The notes: generated from the sequence alone by a model not told the origin. DNA of 41,078 bases from Rhodothermus sp. (GCA_026989375.1 JALSJJ010000229.1:1-41078), one strand, 5' to 3'. Numbered from the stretch's first letter, positions 1 through 8,655 are shown. A program made the numbers and translations.

Positions 1-115
1 GCGATGCTTTATGAGCACGAAGCTGAACGAAAACAGGCGGGATCTCGTTTCCCACGCACGCATTCGATGCATGCTATTCGTAGTTTAGGCAGCACCCTAA
101 CGACTCGGTAACGGC

Positions 116-943
116 ATGGCCACCCGACCACAACCCTTGATCACCCTGACCACGGACTTCGGCACCCGGGATGCCTATGTGGCGGCCATGAAGGGCGTAC
201 TGCTCGGTCTGGCTCCGCAGGCGCGCCTGGTGGACATCACGCACGAAATTCGACCGCAGGACGTCATGGAGGCCGCTTTTGTGCTCCGCGAAGCCGTGCC
301 GTATTTTCCACCCGGTACCATTCATCTGGTTGTTGTGGATCCGGGTGTGGGTACTGAGCGGCGCGCCGTGGCACTCCGGCACCATGACCACTGGTTTGTG
401 GGACCGGACAACGGGCTTTTTACGCTCGTGCTGGGCACCGAGCAACCCGACGAACTCGTCGAGCTCAACCGCCCGGAGTGCTGGCGCACGCCCACACCGA
501 GCCAGACATTCCACGGACGCGACATCTTTGCACCGGTTGCCGGCCACCTTGCTGCCGGACGTTCCCTGCAAGAAGTCGGAACACCACGGACCCGGCTAAC
601 CACCCTCCGCTGGATGGAACCATCGGCCAACAACGAAAGCATCCTCGGCTGGGTGGTTCACGTAGATCGCTTTGGCAACTGCATTACCAACATTTCGCGG
701 GAGCTGTTTGAGCGCTACCGCTCCGGGCGTTCGTTCAAATGCTATGTAGGCAGCACCCCGTTTACCCAAGTGCACCCCACCTATGGCGCCGTAGCCCCGG
801 GTGAAGCATTGCTGCTGTTTGGCAGCAGCGATTTACTCGAAATCGCTGTCAATGGAGGTAATGCAGCCGAATTACTCGGCATTCACCAGGGCACACCCGT
901 TCATATTATTTTTGAACAAAAACCGACACGCAAGCCTTCATGA
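116..943 (+). CDS. SAM hydrolase / SAM hydroxide adenosyltransferase (DUF62 family)
   Basis: The 275-residue product has the full length and motif order of the DUF62 (SAM hydroxide adenosyltransferase) family. These cytoplasmic enzymes use water or hydroxide to split S-adenosylmethionine into adenosine and methionine. Visible motifs are TTDFGTRDAYVAAMKG near the N-terminus, VVDPGVGT and GPDNGLF in the middle, HGRDIFAPVAGHLAAG, and DRFGNCITNI opening the C-terminal beta-barrel domain. Relatives include the halide-using fluorinase and chlorinase; nothing here suggests halide use, so hydrolysis is the default call. The ATG at 116 is the first in-frame start and has no strong Shine-Dalgarno site. 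Its stop overlaps the next start as ATGA (940-943), so the two genes are translationally coupled. Confidence 0.9.
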   Translation: MATRPQPLITLTTDFGTRDAYVAAMKGVLLGLAPQARLVDITHEIRPQDVMEAAFVLREAVPYFPPGTIHLVVVDPGVGTERRAVALRHHDHWFVGPDNGLFTLVLGTEQPDELVELNRPECWRTPTPSQTFHGRDIFAPVAGHLAAGRSLQEVGTPRTRLTTLRWMEPSANNESILGWVVHVDRFGNCITNISRELFERYRSGRSFKCYVGSTPFTQVHPTYGAVAPGEALLLFGSSDLLEIAVNGGNAAELLGIHQGTPVHIIFEQKPTRKPS

Positions 944-2115
944 ATGCCTCACAGGCTACCCCACAATCGCTGCTCGCCTACCTGGACGAGCTCTATCGCC
1001 TGGCGCAACTGTTAACATCTGAAGCAGAAACAGCTACCCGGTTGATCCGGGACGTGTACCGGGAAGCCCTGGCCTCGCCTCCACCTGCTGATCAGCTTCG
1101 GACATGGCTCATTGCACGGCTCCTTCAGCATGCCCGAACAACTACCGAAACAACTAACCAGGCTATCCTTTCAGCACGTCGAGAACTGGGCGAAAGCCTT
1201 CTGGGACGCGTGTTACCGGCTGCCCTCACGCTGCTTCCGGCACGGGACCGACTCTGGTTGTTCCTGTGCGACGTCCTGGAGCTGTCTCCTGAGACAGCGG
1301 CCATGCTCCTTCAGGAATCGCCTGCAGGCTACACACAGGCCCGCCATGCCCTGCATACAGCGCTGCGGCGATACCTTACGCCCGGACAGTTTGCGCTGCT
1401 GGAATTTGGCCTGTCCGACGCACAGCTCCGCCCTCACCTGCGGCAGGCATTAGGCCGTTTGCTCCAGCCTCCCCCGGGCCCGCTGCGCACCGAACTGTTA
1501 AACCTGGCCAGTGGGAAGCCATCCCTTGCCGAGGGGGCCCTTTCGTCGGCTACTCGCCCTTCCGCCACCCGCGTGCTTGTCGCCGTGCTGATCGTACTCC
1601 TGGCGGGACTGGTCGGCTGGCTGGTCTGGAAGGGCGCTCACCCCACACCGCCACCACCCACGACGGCCTCCGCTGACCTGATTCGCCGCTCTGTTGAACT
1701 AACCGCTTCGCTGACCGTCGAACAACCTTTTACGCGTCCAGCCGACGCCGAACGCTATCTGGCCCGCCAAGGCTGGCGCGTCGTCATCCCCGACATTGCT
1801 GACGCCCGGCTCATCGGTCTGGCCCGCGCCCCGGTACTGCCTGAATTAAGCGTGCCTGTACTGCTCTTTGAAGACCAGACCCGCGACCGCACCCTAGCCA
1901 TCTACCTCTATACCTATGCCCTGCTGGATCGCTATCGGGAGCAGCTGGCGCTCAGCCCCGACGTACTCCGCCAGATCGAAGAAGAGCAACACTTCGACCT
2001 GCACGTACTGGACCGCCAGCAGGTACTTATCTGGCGCTATCGAGACGATATCTACGTGGCTGTCACCGAAGGCGATGCGGCCGACCTACGCGAGCGGATC
2101 GCTTTCCCTTCCTGA
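940..2115 (+). CDS. Membrane-anchored ECF sigma-like / anti-sigma-like fusion protein
   Basis: The N-terminal half looks like a divergent ECF sigma factor. Residues about 12-65 follow the region 2 pattern (LYRLAQLLTSEAETATRLIR), and residues about 96-145 follow region 4 (LLPARDRLWLFLCDVLELSP, then a helix resembling the usual recognition helix). A single membrane segment lies at about 211-231. The remaining roughly 155 residues should be periplasmic and end in short strands such as VLIWRYRDDIYVAVTEGDA, resembling C-terminal domains of membrane anti-sigma factors. The acidic residues usual in region 2.2 are replaced by T, T and R, so core RNA polymerase binding may be weak or lost. It is coupled by ATGA to the SAM hydrolase gene. 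The domain reading is by eye; a plain hypothetical membrane protein is the alternative. Confidence 0.6.
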   Translation: MNASQATPQSLLAYLDELYRLAQLLTSEAETATRLIRDVYREALASPPPADQLRTWLIARLLQHARTTTETTNQAILSARRELGESLLGRVLPAALTLLPARDRLWLFLCDVLELSPETAAMLLQESPAGYTQARHALHTALRRYLTPGQFALLEFGLSDAQLRPHLRQALGRLLQPPPGPLRTELLNLASGKPSLAEGALSSATRPSATRVLVAVLIVLLAGLVGWLVWKGAHPTPPPPTTASADLIRRSVELTASLTVEQPFTRPADAERYLARQGWRVVIPDIADARLIGLARAPVLPELSVPVLLFEDQTRDRTLAIYLYTYALLDRYREQLALSPDVLRQIEEEQHFDLHVLDRQQVLIWRYRDDIYVAVTEGDAADLRERIAFPS

Positions 2116-2122
2116 GTCGGCC

Positions 2123-3457
2123 TCAACGTAATGGTAACGTAATGCGAAACGTTGAGCCCTTTCCGGGGCGCGATTGTACCAGCGCAATCGCCCCCCCGTG
2201 ATACTCCTCAATAATCCGTTTGGCCAGACTGAGACCCAGTCCCCACCCCCGTTTTTTGGTGCTGTACCCTGGTCGAAAGATGTTCTTCCACTGACGCCGC
2301 TCGATCCCTCGCCCGTTATCTTGCACTTCAATCTGCACCACATTGCCCTGCACACGCGCACGCACCTCAATCCAGCCGTCCGGTCCCTCAATGGCGTCCA
2401 GTGCATTCTTGAGCAGGTTCTCGATCACCCATTCAAACAGTTCGGCGTTGAGCGGCAGGCGGATATCTTCGGGAACCTGCACCGTCAACACCACCTGCTT
2501 GCCCAGGCTGGGCATGCGGCGACGGATGTAGTCAGCCGTATTCTGGATAACCGGCGCCAGCGACTGCACTTCCAGGCGAGGTAGGGAACCGATCTCTGAA
2601 AAGCGCCGGGCTACCCGCTTCAGGCGTGCGATGTCTTTTTCGATCTCTTCAAGGGCTTCGCGCTGCTGTTCAGGCCTCAGACTGCTGGTGCGTAACAGCT
2701 CGACCCAACCCATCAGGCTGGAAAGTGGCGTGCCGAGCTGGTGTGCCGCCTCCTTGGCCATCCCTATCCATAGGCTTCGCTGCTCGCTACGTCGCACGTA
2801 CGAAAAGCCCAGATACCCCACCAGAATGAATATCCCCATAACAAAAAGCTGCACATAGGGAAACACCCGAAGCTGACGGATCAACCGCGACTCGCCATAG
2901 TGGACGTACTGCACCAGCTCGGTATCGTCAAAGCGAATCCGAATGGGAATGGGGCGATGCACCTGATCCATTTCGGCCACCAGTTCGCGCAAACGTGCAA
3001 TGGCCTGCAGCGAATCGGCAGGCGACAGTCCCGTCAGCGAATCCGGTACCGGCACATTGCGCCAGAAGAGCGGCTGCAGGCCCGTCGAGTCGGTAATGAT
3101 CGCCGGAATATCGAAGGCACCTTCGAGCACAATCTCGCTGGCAAGCGTTACGTCGGAAGTAGGTGGCATCGTACGCGCCCAGGCCAGTGCCGCCTGATAG
3201 CGCCCAACGATCCCTTCATCGGCAACCAGCCGCGCAAGCTGCAACTCCAACTCCTGAAATACGTCGATGTAGGGATTTACGTGTTCGGTGGTAGCCAGTT
3301 GCTCCTGAGCGGCTGCCCAGAGATTTACCAGAAACTCTTCTCGCTCCCGTAGCCGGTTGGCCAGCCAGTTGGTGTAGGCAACCGAGGTGACAGCGATCGC
3401 CACGGCAGCGATCACCAGGCCCAGCTTTAAGTTCACCGAAAGACGGTAAGCCTTCAT
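2123..3457 (-). CDS. Orphan membrane sensor histidine kinase
   Basis: This 444-residue kinase has a first membrane helix at about 11-29, a periplasmic sensor of about 165 residues with no recognisable fold, and a second helix at about 203-220. The HisKA domain follows, with the phosphoacceptor His239 in KEAAHQLGTPLSSL, then a HATPase domain with N box NLLKNALDA (about 347-355), G1 box DNGRGI and G2 box GWGLGLSLAKRI. All catalytic motifs look intact. I use the ATG at 3457 because it directly precedes the membrane helix; the reading frame extends to 3601, but that extension looks non-coding and crosses the terminator region of the upstream gene. No response regulator is adjacent, so its partner must be elsewhere. 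It is convergent with the sigma-like gene, 7 bp apart. Confidence 0.88.
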   Translation of the reverse strand: MKAYRLSVNLKLGLVIAAVAIAVTSVAYTNWLANRLREREEFLVNLWAAAQEQLATTEHVNPYIDVFQELELQLARLVADEGIVGRYQAALAWARTMPPTSDVTLASEIVLEGAFDIPAIITDSTGLQPLFWRNVPVPDSLTGLSPADSLQAIARLRELVAEMDQVHRPIPIRIRFDDTELVQYVHYGESRLIRQLRVFPYVQLFVMGIFILVGYLGFSYVRRSEQRSLWIGMAKEAAHQLGTPLSSLMGWVELLRTSSLRPEQQREALEEIEKDIARLKRVARRFSEIGSLPRLEVQSLAPVIQNTADYIRRRMPSLGKQVVLTVQVPEDIRLPLNAELFEWVIENLLKNALDAIEGPDGWIEVRARVQGNVVQIEVQDNGRGIERRQWKNIFRPGYSTKKRGWGLGLSLAKRIIEEYHGGAIALVQSRPGKGSTFRITLPLR

Positions 3458-3599
3458 CGTGCAGATCGTTCGGTTAGCAAAGAGACGCGCGCCTGTTCCA
3501 ACCCCGGAATATGCCTCAAGCTCCGTGCGCATCCAACCGGACCGATCCTCCGGCAACGCGCAACCGGCCCCACCAGAGCTACCCGCTTCAGTAGCTAAC

Positions 3600-3627
3600 A
3601 AAAAAGCGCCCCATGCTGGAGCGCTTT
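3600..3627 (-). terminator. Rho-independent terminator after the CBM48 gene
   Basis: On the minus strand a 10-bp stem (arms 3618-3627 and 3603-3612, one G-T pair) closes a 5-nt loop and is followed by a run of six T. It lies about 20 bp after the CBM48 stop codon and separates that gene from the kinase downstream. Confidence 0.85.
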
Positions 3628-3647
3628 GATGAGGATAGCCGGCTGGC

Positions 3648-3941
3648 CTATGCTACATGCAGCAGGCAGTTCTCACTGAAGAACGGACTGGGCGTATAGC
3701 CGTCGGCCTGCTCATCGTTTACCCAGCGCTCGCCATCAACCAGATAGCGAAATTGATAGGTGCCGGGCTTGAGCACCACCGACTTGCTCCAGAATCCTTT
3801 GTTTCGGTACAGGCGCATGGGATGGGCCGACGGATCCCAGTTGTTGAAATCGCCCACAACGGCCACGCTTTTGTGGGCCACATCGGCCGGTAACCTGAAC
3901 GTAACGCTAATGCCCCGGCTCGTTTTCTTCTTTTCGATCAT
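3648..3941 (-). CDS. Stand-alone CBM48 (glycogen-binding/isoamylase N-terminal type) protein
   Basis: The whole 97-residue protein is one immunoglobulin-like CBM48 domain, the kind found at the N-terminus of glycogen branching and debranching enzymes and in AMPK beta subunits. Characteristic stretches are VAVVGDFNNWDPSAHPMRL (about 26-44) and GTYQFRYLVDGERWVND (about 60-76), carrying the aromatic residues that stack on alpha-glucan. There is no signal peptide and no catalytic domain. It should therefore be a cytoplasmic glucan-binding or glycogen-targeting adaptor; that role is inferred. It is monocistronic, closed by a terminator at 3600-3627, and no glycogen gene lies nearby. The 162-bp gap upstream (3942-4103) shows no confident promoter. 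Confidence 0.85.
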   Translation of the reverse strand: MIEKKKTSRGISVTFRLPADVAHKSVAVVGDFNNWDPSAHPMRLYRNKGFWSKSVVLKPGTYQFRYLVDGERWVNDEQADGYTPSPFFSENCLLHVA

Positions 3942-4103
3942 AGAACTTTCGGGTTACAGATAGTGGCAGGAATCGCTCCGTTTGTAAAAAAGAAGTGGAA
4001 CCAAAAAGTTGCCGATTGTTCGTTAGAAAGCCCTGCCAAGCTTCCGCCACAAGCGCTTTTCTAACCAAAAGCTAAAACAACCAGATTAGATGCAGCCGCG
4101 GTC

Positions 4104-5261
4104 TCAGACCGGCGATGGGTCTGCTACCTGATGCAAGCGTTCGCGAGCCTGTTCGAAGAAGGCATCGTCGCCCAACAGTTGAAGCACCAGTCCCTGTTCG
4201 AGACGCGTCTGGGCCAGGTGATAGAGCACGGCCATAGGCACCTGTTCCATCAACAGCACGACAAAGCGCACGCCGGCGCGATCCTTTCGGCGGGCATAGG
4301 CAGCCACGCTGACCAGTCCGGGAAACAGACCGCTTTCGACGGCCAGGGTCTTGAGACTGGTTTGCAAGGTGTCGGGAAGTGCGTGCTCCAGATAGCGACG
4401 CATGGTGTACCCCCAGGTAGAAGTGTCGGTTGCAATGCGTTGGAGCAGCAGGGCATACGCCTGTGCCGTACCCCGTGGAAAGGTTGCCTGCGCCCGCTCC
4501 CGTTGCGCCCAGAGGCTGAGCCCGGACCCCTGTCGGGCCAGCCGATGCGCCAGTACATTATGGAGACTCGTGTCCTGCACAACCTGCCGCGTCAGTGCGT
4601 AAGGTCCGGCATCACGTTTCGGCATTTCCGGCAGGGCATGCCAGCTCAAAAACAATCCCAGCATCGGAAGGGGCGGCTCCAGCGCCGTAATTCCGAGCTG
4701 TTCGGTCAGCGCGCTCAGCGACGAACGTCCCAGACGCAGCAGCAGGTAGTCATGGGCAGCAGGATCGTTACCTTCCAGCAGTAACCGCACCAGCTGATCC
4801 GTCTGCAGCGTGTCCGCTGTATTCGGCAGCAACGACAGCGCATGCTGATGCACCTGGTCGCCCAGCGAGGGTAAGACGTATCGATTCAGCACGCGGCGGG
4901 GCACCGGCCCGGCCGGATCCAGTCTGCCCTGTTCAATCGCCTCAACATAGCTGGCCAGCAGGAGCAGCCGTGGAAGTCCAGCGACCGGTCGCACGACCGC
5001 CTCTTGAAAGTACAGGCCGGAATCCGGGGCGGCCAGCTCGAAGGCTACCAGCGAAGTCCGATCGGGGTGCCGCTCCAGATAGGCGAGGAGATCCTGCGGA
5101 CTGCGGAGCGTCTCCGCCAGGGCCCGGCCCTCCCGCATGGCCCGCAGATTTTCCAGCATAATGCCAAACGTATCCCGGTAGCGCAGCACGATGATCGCAA
5201 CCGCTACCACCAGCAACCCGGTAGCGATCAGCAGATGACGCTTCAGATTAATTCCGGCCAT
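4104..5261 (-). CDS. Beta-lactamase-fold protein with degenerate active site (pseudo serine hydrolase)
   Basis: An N-terminal membrane anchor (about 8-26) is followed by a domain with the layout of class A beta-lactamase / D-Ala-D-Ala carboxypeptidase-like enzymes. All three catalytic motifs are changed. Where SxxK should precede the long helix the protein has AGLPR (94-98), so Ser becomes Gly and Lys becomes Arg. The SDN position reads GND (164-166), in a context (EGNDPAAHDYLLL) otherwise typical of the family. The K-T/S-G position reads ESG (309-311) before LFPGLVSVAAYARR. It is probably a non-catalytic envelope protein in the periplasm, perhaps a scaffold or peptidoglycan binder. The fold call comes from motif spacing by eye. 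It is not obviously co-transcribed with its neighbours. Confidence 0.6.
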   Translation of the reverse strand: MAGINLKRHLLIATGLLVVAVAIIVLRYRDTFGIMLENLRAMREGRALAETLRSPQDLLAYLERHPDRTSLVAFELAAPDSGLYFQEAVVRPVAGLPRLLLLASYVEAIEQGRLDPAGPVPRRVLNRYVLPSLGDQVHQHALSLLPNTADTLQTDQLVRLLLEGNDPAAHDYLLLRLGRSSLSALTEQLGITALEPPLPMLGLFLSWHALPEMPKRDAGPYALTRQVVQDTSLHNVLAHRLARQGSGLSLWAQRERAQATFPRGTAQAYALLLQRIATDTSTWGYTMRRYLEHALPDTLQTSLKTLAVESGLFPGLVSVAAYARRKDRAGVRFVVLLMEQVPMAVLYHLAQTRLEQGLVLQLLGDDAFFEQARERLHQVADPSPV

Positions 5262-5291
5262 GATCTCAGCTTTACTATTGCTGAAAAATAC

Positions 5292-5328
5292 AAAAAGGGG
5301 CGGCGGTACCCGAAGGCACCGCCGCCCC
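5292..5328 (-). terminator. Strong rho-independent terminator ending the acetate uptake operon
   Basis: An 11-bp perfect GC-rich stem (5318-5328 with 5297-5307) around a 10-nt loop is followed on the minus strand by five T. It lies 11 bp after the symporter stop codon and before the beta-lactamase-like gene. Confidence 0.92.
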
Positions 5329-5339
5329 GGGGGTCCCGA

Positions 5340-7016
5340 TCAGGCTGACTCCAGCTCCTCGGCCTGTAGAACACGCGGGTAGCGAATCTGCTCCACAAGC
5401 GTCTGCACTTTCTTTGGTGGAGGCGGAGTGCGGAGCGATACCAGAATCGTTACAATGAAGTTCAAAATCATGCCGATCGTGCCCACGCCCTGCGCATTAA
5501 TGCCCAGGAAGCTGCTCAGGATCGGCTCTTCGAGCCCCAGTACGCGGTCGGCTCGCATGAGCACAATCAGCGTAAACGTAAAGATCAGGCCGGTCAGCAT
5601 GCCGGCGATCGCACCTTCCTTGGTGCACCGCTTCCAAAACACCCCCAGCACAATGATCGGGAAGAAGCTGGAGCAGGCCAGTCCGAAGGCAAAAGCCACC
5701 ACCTCAGCCACAAAGCCTGGTGGGAAGATGCCCAGCAGGCCGGCGATGACGACCCCGATAAAGATCATCACCCGGGCCACGGTCAGCTTCACATGGTCAG
5801 GCGCGCTCGGATTAATGATCTGCCCGTAGATGTCGTGTGCCATGGCCGAGCCGATCACCAGCAGCAACCCCGATGCCGTCGAAAGCGCCGCCGCCAGCCC
5901 ACCGGCCGCCACCAGCCCGACCACCCAGGCCGACAGGTTGGCAATCTCGGGAGTAGCCAGCACGATGATGTCGCGGTCGATCGTGCTGAGCAATGCGGCA
6001 GCCGTCATACCTTCACTCCATTCGCTCGCACGAATCAGGCCCGTCTGTGCCCAGTTCTGGACCCAGCTCAGATCAAGCATGCCCGTCGGCCCCAGCTCGC
6101 TGAAGGCATTCAGGATGTAGTAGCGAGCGAACATGGCCACGGCTGGTGCCGTCAGATACAGCAGGCCGATGAAAAACAGCGCCCAGAAGGCTGACCACCG
6201 TGCATCCACCACACGACGTACGGTATAGAATCGTACGATCACGTGGGGCAACCCTGCCGTACCCGTCATCAGCGCAAGAGTCACGAAAAAGACATTCAGG
6301 AGGTCCCAGCTACCCTTAAAGGGTTGGCTGTAAAAATTGCCTACCAGCTCATACTGAAGTTGATCTAACTGGGGAAGTACTTTTCCTAAGGCCAGTTGTG
6401 GCAGGGGGATGCCCGTCAAGGTGTACGCAATAGCAAAGGCGGGAATCAGGTAGGCGATGATCAGCACAGTGTACTGGGCTACCTGTGTCCAGGTGATGCC
6501 CTTCATGCCCCCCAGCACGGCGTAGAGCGAGACGATGGCCATACCAATGATCACGCCCCAGACAATGTCCACCTGCAGAAAGCGACTGAAGACCACGCCT
6601 ACGCCGCGCATCTGTCCGGCTACGTAGGTAAACGAGACGAACAGCGCGGCAATCGCTGCCACCACACGTGCAGTGTTGGAATAGTAACGTTCCCCTACGA
6701 AGTCGGGCACCGTAAACTTGCCAAATTTGCGCAGGAAGGGCGCCAGCAGCACGGCGAGCAACACATAGCCGCCGGTCCATCCCATCAGATAGACAGCCCC
6801 GTCGTAGCCCATGAAGGAAATCAGTCCGGCCATTGAGATAAAGCTGGCCGCACTCATCCAGTCGGCGGCCACAGCCGCGCCGTTGGCGATGCTCGGAATG
6901 CCCTGGCCGGCCACGTAAAAACCGGCCGTATCCTTTACGCGACTCCAGATGGCGATCCCGATGTAGACAGCGAACGTAATCGCCACCCAGAAGAAAGTCC
7001 AACCGATAATACTCAT
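5340..7016 (-). CDS. Sodium:solute symporter, probable acetate (monocarboxylate) permease
   Basis: This 558-residue SSS-family (SLC5) transporter has about 13 hydrophobic helices, the usual number for ActP-type acetate permeases. Family signatures include VAADWMSAASFISMAGLISF (about 50-69) and ASGLLLVIGSAMAHDIYG in the middle. It should couple inward Na+ movement to uptake of acetate or a similar short carboxylate across the inner membrane. The substrate is inferred from context: acs, an outer-membrane barrel and a DUF4212 small subunit precede it on the same strand, and a CrbS-like regulator lies upstream. DUF4212 sits 35 bp upstream and a terminator follows directly, so this is the last gene of the operon. 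An AGAGG-like site precedes the ATG at 7016. Confidence 0.88.
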   Translation of the reverse strand: MSIIGWTFFWVAITFAVYIGIAIWSRVKDTAGFYVAGQGIPSIANGAAVAADWMSAASFISMAGLISFMGYDGAVYLMGWTGGYVLLAVLLAPFLRKFGKFTVPDFVGERYYSNTARVVAAIAALFVSFTYVAGQMRGVGVVFSRFLQVDIVWGVIIGMAIVSLYAVLGGMKGITWTQVAQYTVLIIAYLIPAFAIAYTLTGIPLPQLALGKVLPQLDQLQYELVGNFYSQPFKGSWDLLNVFFVTLALMTGTAGLPHVIVRFYTVRRVVDARWSAFWALFFIGLLYLTAPAVAMFARYYILNAFSELGPTGMLDLSWVQNWAQTGLIRASEWSEGMTAAALLSTIDRDIIVLATPEIANLSAWVVGLVAAGGLAAALSTASGLLLVIGSAMAHDIYGQIINPSAPDHVKLTVARVMIFIGVVIAGLLGIFPPGFVAEVVAFAFGLACSSFFPIIVLGVFWKRCTKEGAIAGMLTGLIFTFTLIVLMRADRVLGLEEPILSSFLGINAQGVGTIGMILNFIVTILVSLRTPPPPKKVQTLVEQIRYPRVLQAEELESA

Positions 7017-7051
7017 AGCTCGTGCCTCTGGGTTGGTTCAACGGGAGCCTT

Positions 7052-7342
7052 TCAATGCGCCTGTGAAGGTGGCGTTGTCGTGCCTGCATCTTCTTCGACA
7101 CCTGCTGCCCGGTCCAGCTTGCCCATCATAATGGCATAGGCCAGAATCAGCAGGATGAAGATCATGATGCTGCCCTGCTGGGCCATCCAGAACCCCATCG
7201 GGACGCCCGCTATCTTGAGCGTGTTAAGGGGTTCGACGAGAAAGATGCTGAGCACATACCCGACGATAAACCAGATGACCAGCAGCAAGGCCGTGCGCTT
7301 TCGCACCTCGCGCCAGTACGTTTTGCGATCCATTTGCTCCAT
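7052..7342 (-). CDS. DUF4212 small membrane subunit of the sodium/solute symporter
   Basis: This 96-residue protein matches the DUF4212 family ('putative solute:sodium symporter small subunit'), which almost always sits directly before an SSS symporter gene. It has a basic N-terminus (KTYWREVRKRT) and two membrane helices at about 17-36 and 54-72, joined by a loop with the family-like EPLNTLKIAGVPMGFWMAQQ. The C-terminal tail is soluble. It probably assembles with the next gene's permease, though its exact role in the family is not established. A strong GGAGGAAG Shine-Dalgarno sequence precedes the ATG at 7342. The gene lies 21 bp after the barrel gene and 35 bp before the permease. Confidence 0.9.
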   Translation of the reverse strand: MEQMDRKTYWREVRKRTALLLVIWFIVGYVLSIFLVEPLNTLKIAGVPMGFWMAQQGSIMIFILLILAYAIMMGKLDRAAGVEEDAGTTTPPSQAH

Positions 7343-7363
7343 GACTTCCTCCTCGGATGGTTG

Positions 7364-8593
7364 TTAGAAAAACAGAAACACGGTGAAATTACCTCGGATG
7401 TTGGTGGCGGTCTCTGTATCCCCGACCGGTTTGTAGCGATCGTCGAAGCGGCTGGCATAGACAGCCGAGGTCACTTCCAGCTCAAAAGCAAAGCGAACGG
7501 GGCCGTGGTTCAGGTTCAGCCGTGGCGCCAGCCGCCAGAGTTGCTTAATATTGGGGCCTCGAACGGCCGTGCCGATGACGGTGCCCTCCAGGTCACTACC
7601 GGCACCCTGGTTGACCAGGTAGCCGACAAAAAGCCCAGGAGCTACCCGGCCAGCACCATCAATATCTATCCAGCCCGAAAGCACCTGGAGCGGTTTAAAA
7701 GCGGCCGCGTAGTAGTCGTTTTCTCGGCCAGCTGCCGGCGCGTAGACGTAGCCACCTGTCATCAGATGGTCGGTTAGATCCCCCCCGTAGGTTACCTTAC
7801 CTCGCAGGGTCACCCCTTTACCGGCCAGCGTGAAGTATCCCTGCACAGCCAAGGCAAAAAAACGATCCCCGGTGGCAACGGGCCGCAGCGACTTCAGGTA
7901 GGCGCCTGCTCCCACCATACTACCGCCCTGACTGAAAAGCTGTAGATGCGTGTGGAGAGCCGGCAACGCTGCCATCTGTTGCTGTTTGATTCCGGAAACC
8001 CCGTTGAAGCTGATATCCTTAAAGGCATCGCGCTGCCAGGCCAGCGCTCCGATGAACCGAACATGCTGCCCTTTCAGGGTAACCCGCATTTGCGGCTGGC
8101 GAGCATACGGCTGAAATGGCGCACCAGTGGTGGTCGCGACGGTGCGCGGGAAAGCCGCCAGGGTAAACAGCGGCGACCACTCCTGGCCAAAGAGCAACTC
8201 GGCCTGTTCCCATGCCAGGCGTACAAAGCCCCGCCGCAGGCGGAAGGTACTCTCAAGCCCATTGTTGGGCCCGAAGAAGTCCGCCTCAAAATACCCGGTT
8301 ACCTGGGCTCCCAGCGCCTGCGGCAGATCGCCGATATTCAGGCGCAGTCGGGAAAAGAATACAAAGGCGCCAAAATTGTCCGTTTCCGTCGCCTCCGATT
8401 TAGGCAGCGGAAACAGAAGGAACTCCCCTTCTCGTGCGGCTACGACCTGTCTTGTGTCGTAAAGATACTCGACCTTGAGAAAGCCGCTGAGCCTAAACGA
8501 TTGCGCCCACAGTGTCAAGGGTGTAGCCAGCAGCAACAGCAGTAGGCCGAAACCACGGCCTCGACCTGGCGTACGATGTAGTGTGTGCCTCAT
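7364..8593 (-). CDS. Outer-membrane beta-barrel porin-like protein of the acetate operon
   Basis: A signal peptide (hydrophobic LLLLLLATPLTLWAQ, predicted cut near residue 31) is followed by alternating amphipathic strands from about FRLSGFLKVEYLYDT to the C-terminal strand GNFTVFLFF, which ends in Phe as barrel proteins commonly do. No TonB box or plug domain is visible, so a passive channel is likelier than a TonB-dependent receptor. It lies between acs and the DUF4212/symporter pair on the same strand, which suggests it admits acetate or other small carboxylates across the outer membrane; that substrate is inference. An AGGAGGTGA Shine-Dalgarno sequence stands directly before the ATG at 8593. 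The leader contains two copies of a 10-bp palindrome (8656-8689). Confidence 0.75.
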   Translation of the reverse strand: MRHTLHRTPGRGRGFGLLLLLLATPLTLWAQSFRLSGFLKVEYLYDTRQVVAAREGEFLLFPLPKSEATETDNFGAFVFFSRLRLNIGDLPQALGAQVTGYFEADFFGPNNGLESTFRLRRGFVRLAWEQAELLFGQEWSPLFTLAAFPRTVATTTGAPFQPYARQPQMRVTLKGQHVRFIGALAWQRDAFKDISFNGVSGIKQQQMAALPALHTHLQLFSQGGSMVGAGAYLKSLRPVATGDRFFALAVQGYFTLAGKGVTLRGKVTYGGDLTDHLMTGGYVYAPAAGRENDYYAAAFKPLQVLSGWIDIDGAGRVAPGLFVGYLVNQGAGSDLEGTVIGTAVRGPNIKQLWRLAPRLNLNHGPVRFAFELEVTSAVYASRFDDRYKPVGDTETATNIRGNFTVFLFF

Positions 8594-8655
8594 GAGTCAC
8601 CTCCTTGGTTTGGTTCTGCCGGGGAGGGACTCTCTTAAAGACACGGCGCTCCGCC

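Noticed and set aside
1-115. Possible promoter TAGTTTAG before the SAM hydrolase gene
   Set aside because: One mismatch to TAnnTTTG and no -33 element at the right distance, so it was not listed.
74-571. 165-residue open frame antisense to the SAM hydrolase gene
   Set aside because: It lies wholly opposite a well-supported conserved gene and shows no motif or ribosome site.
3458-3601. N-terminal extension of the orphan kinase to 3601
   Set aside because: The extra 48 residues are unlike a signal or membrane segment and reach the terminator of the CBM48 gene.
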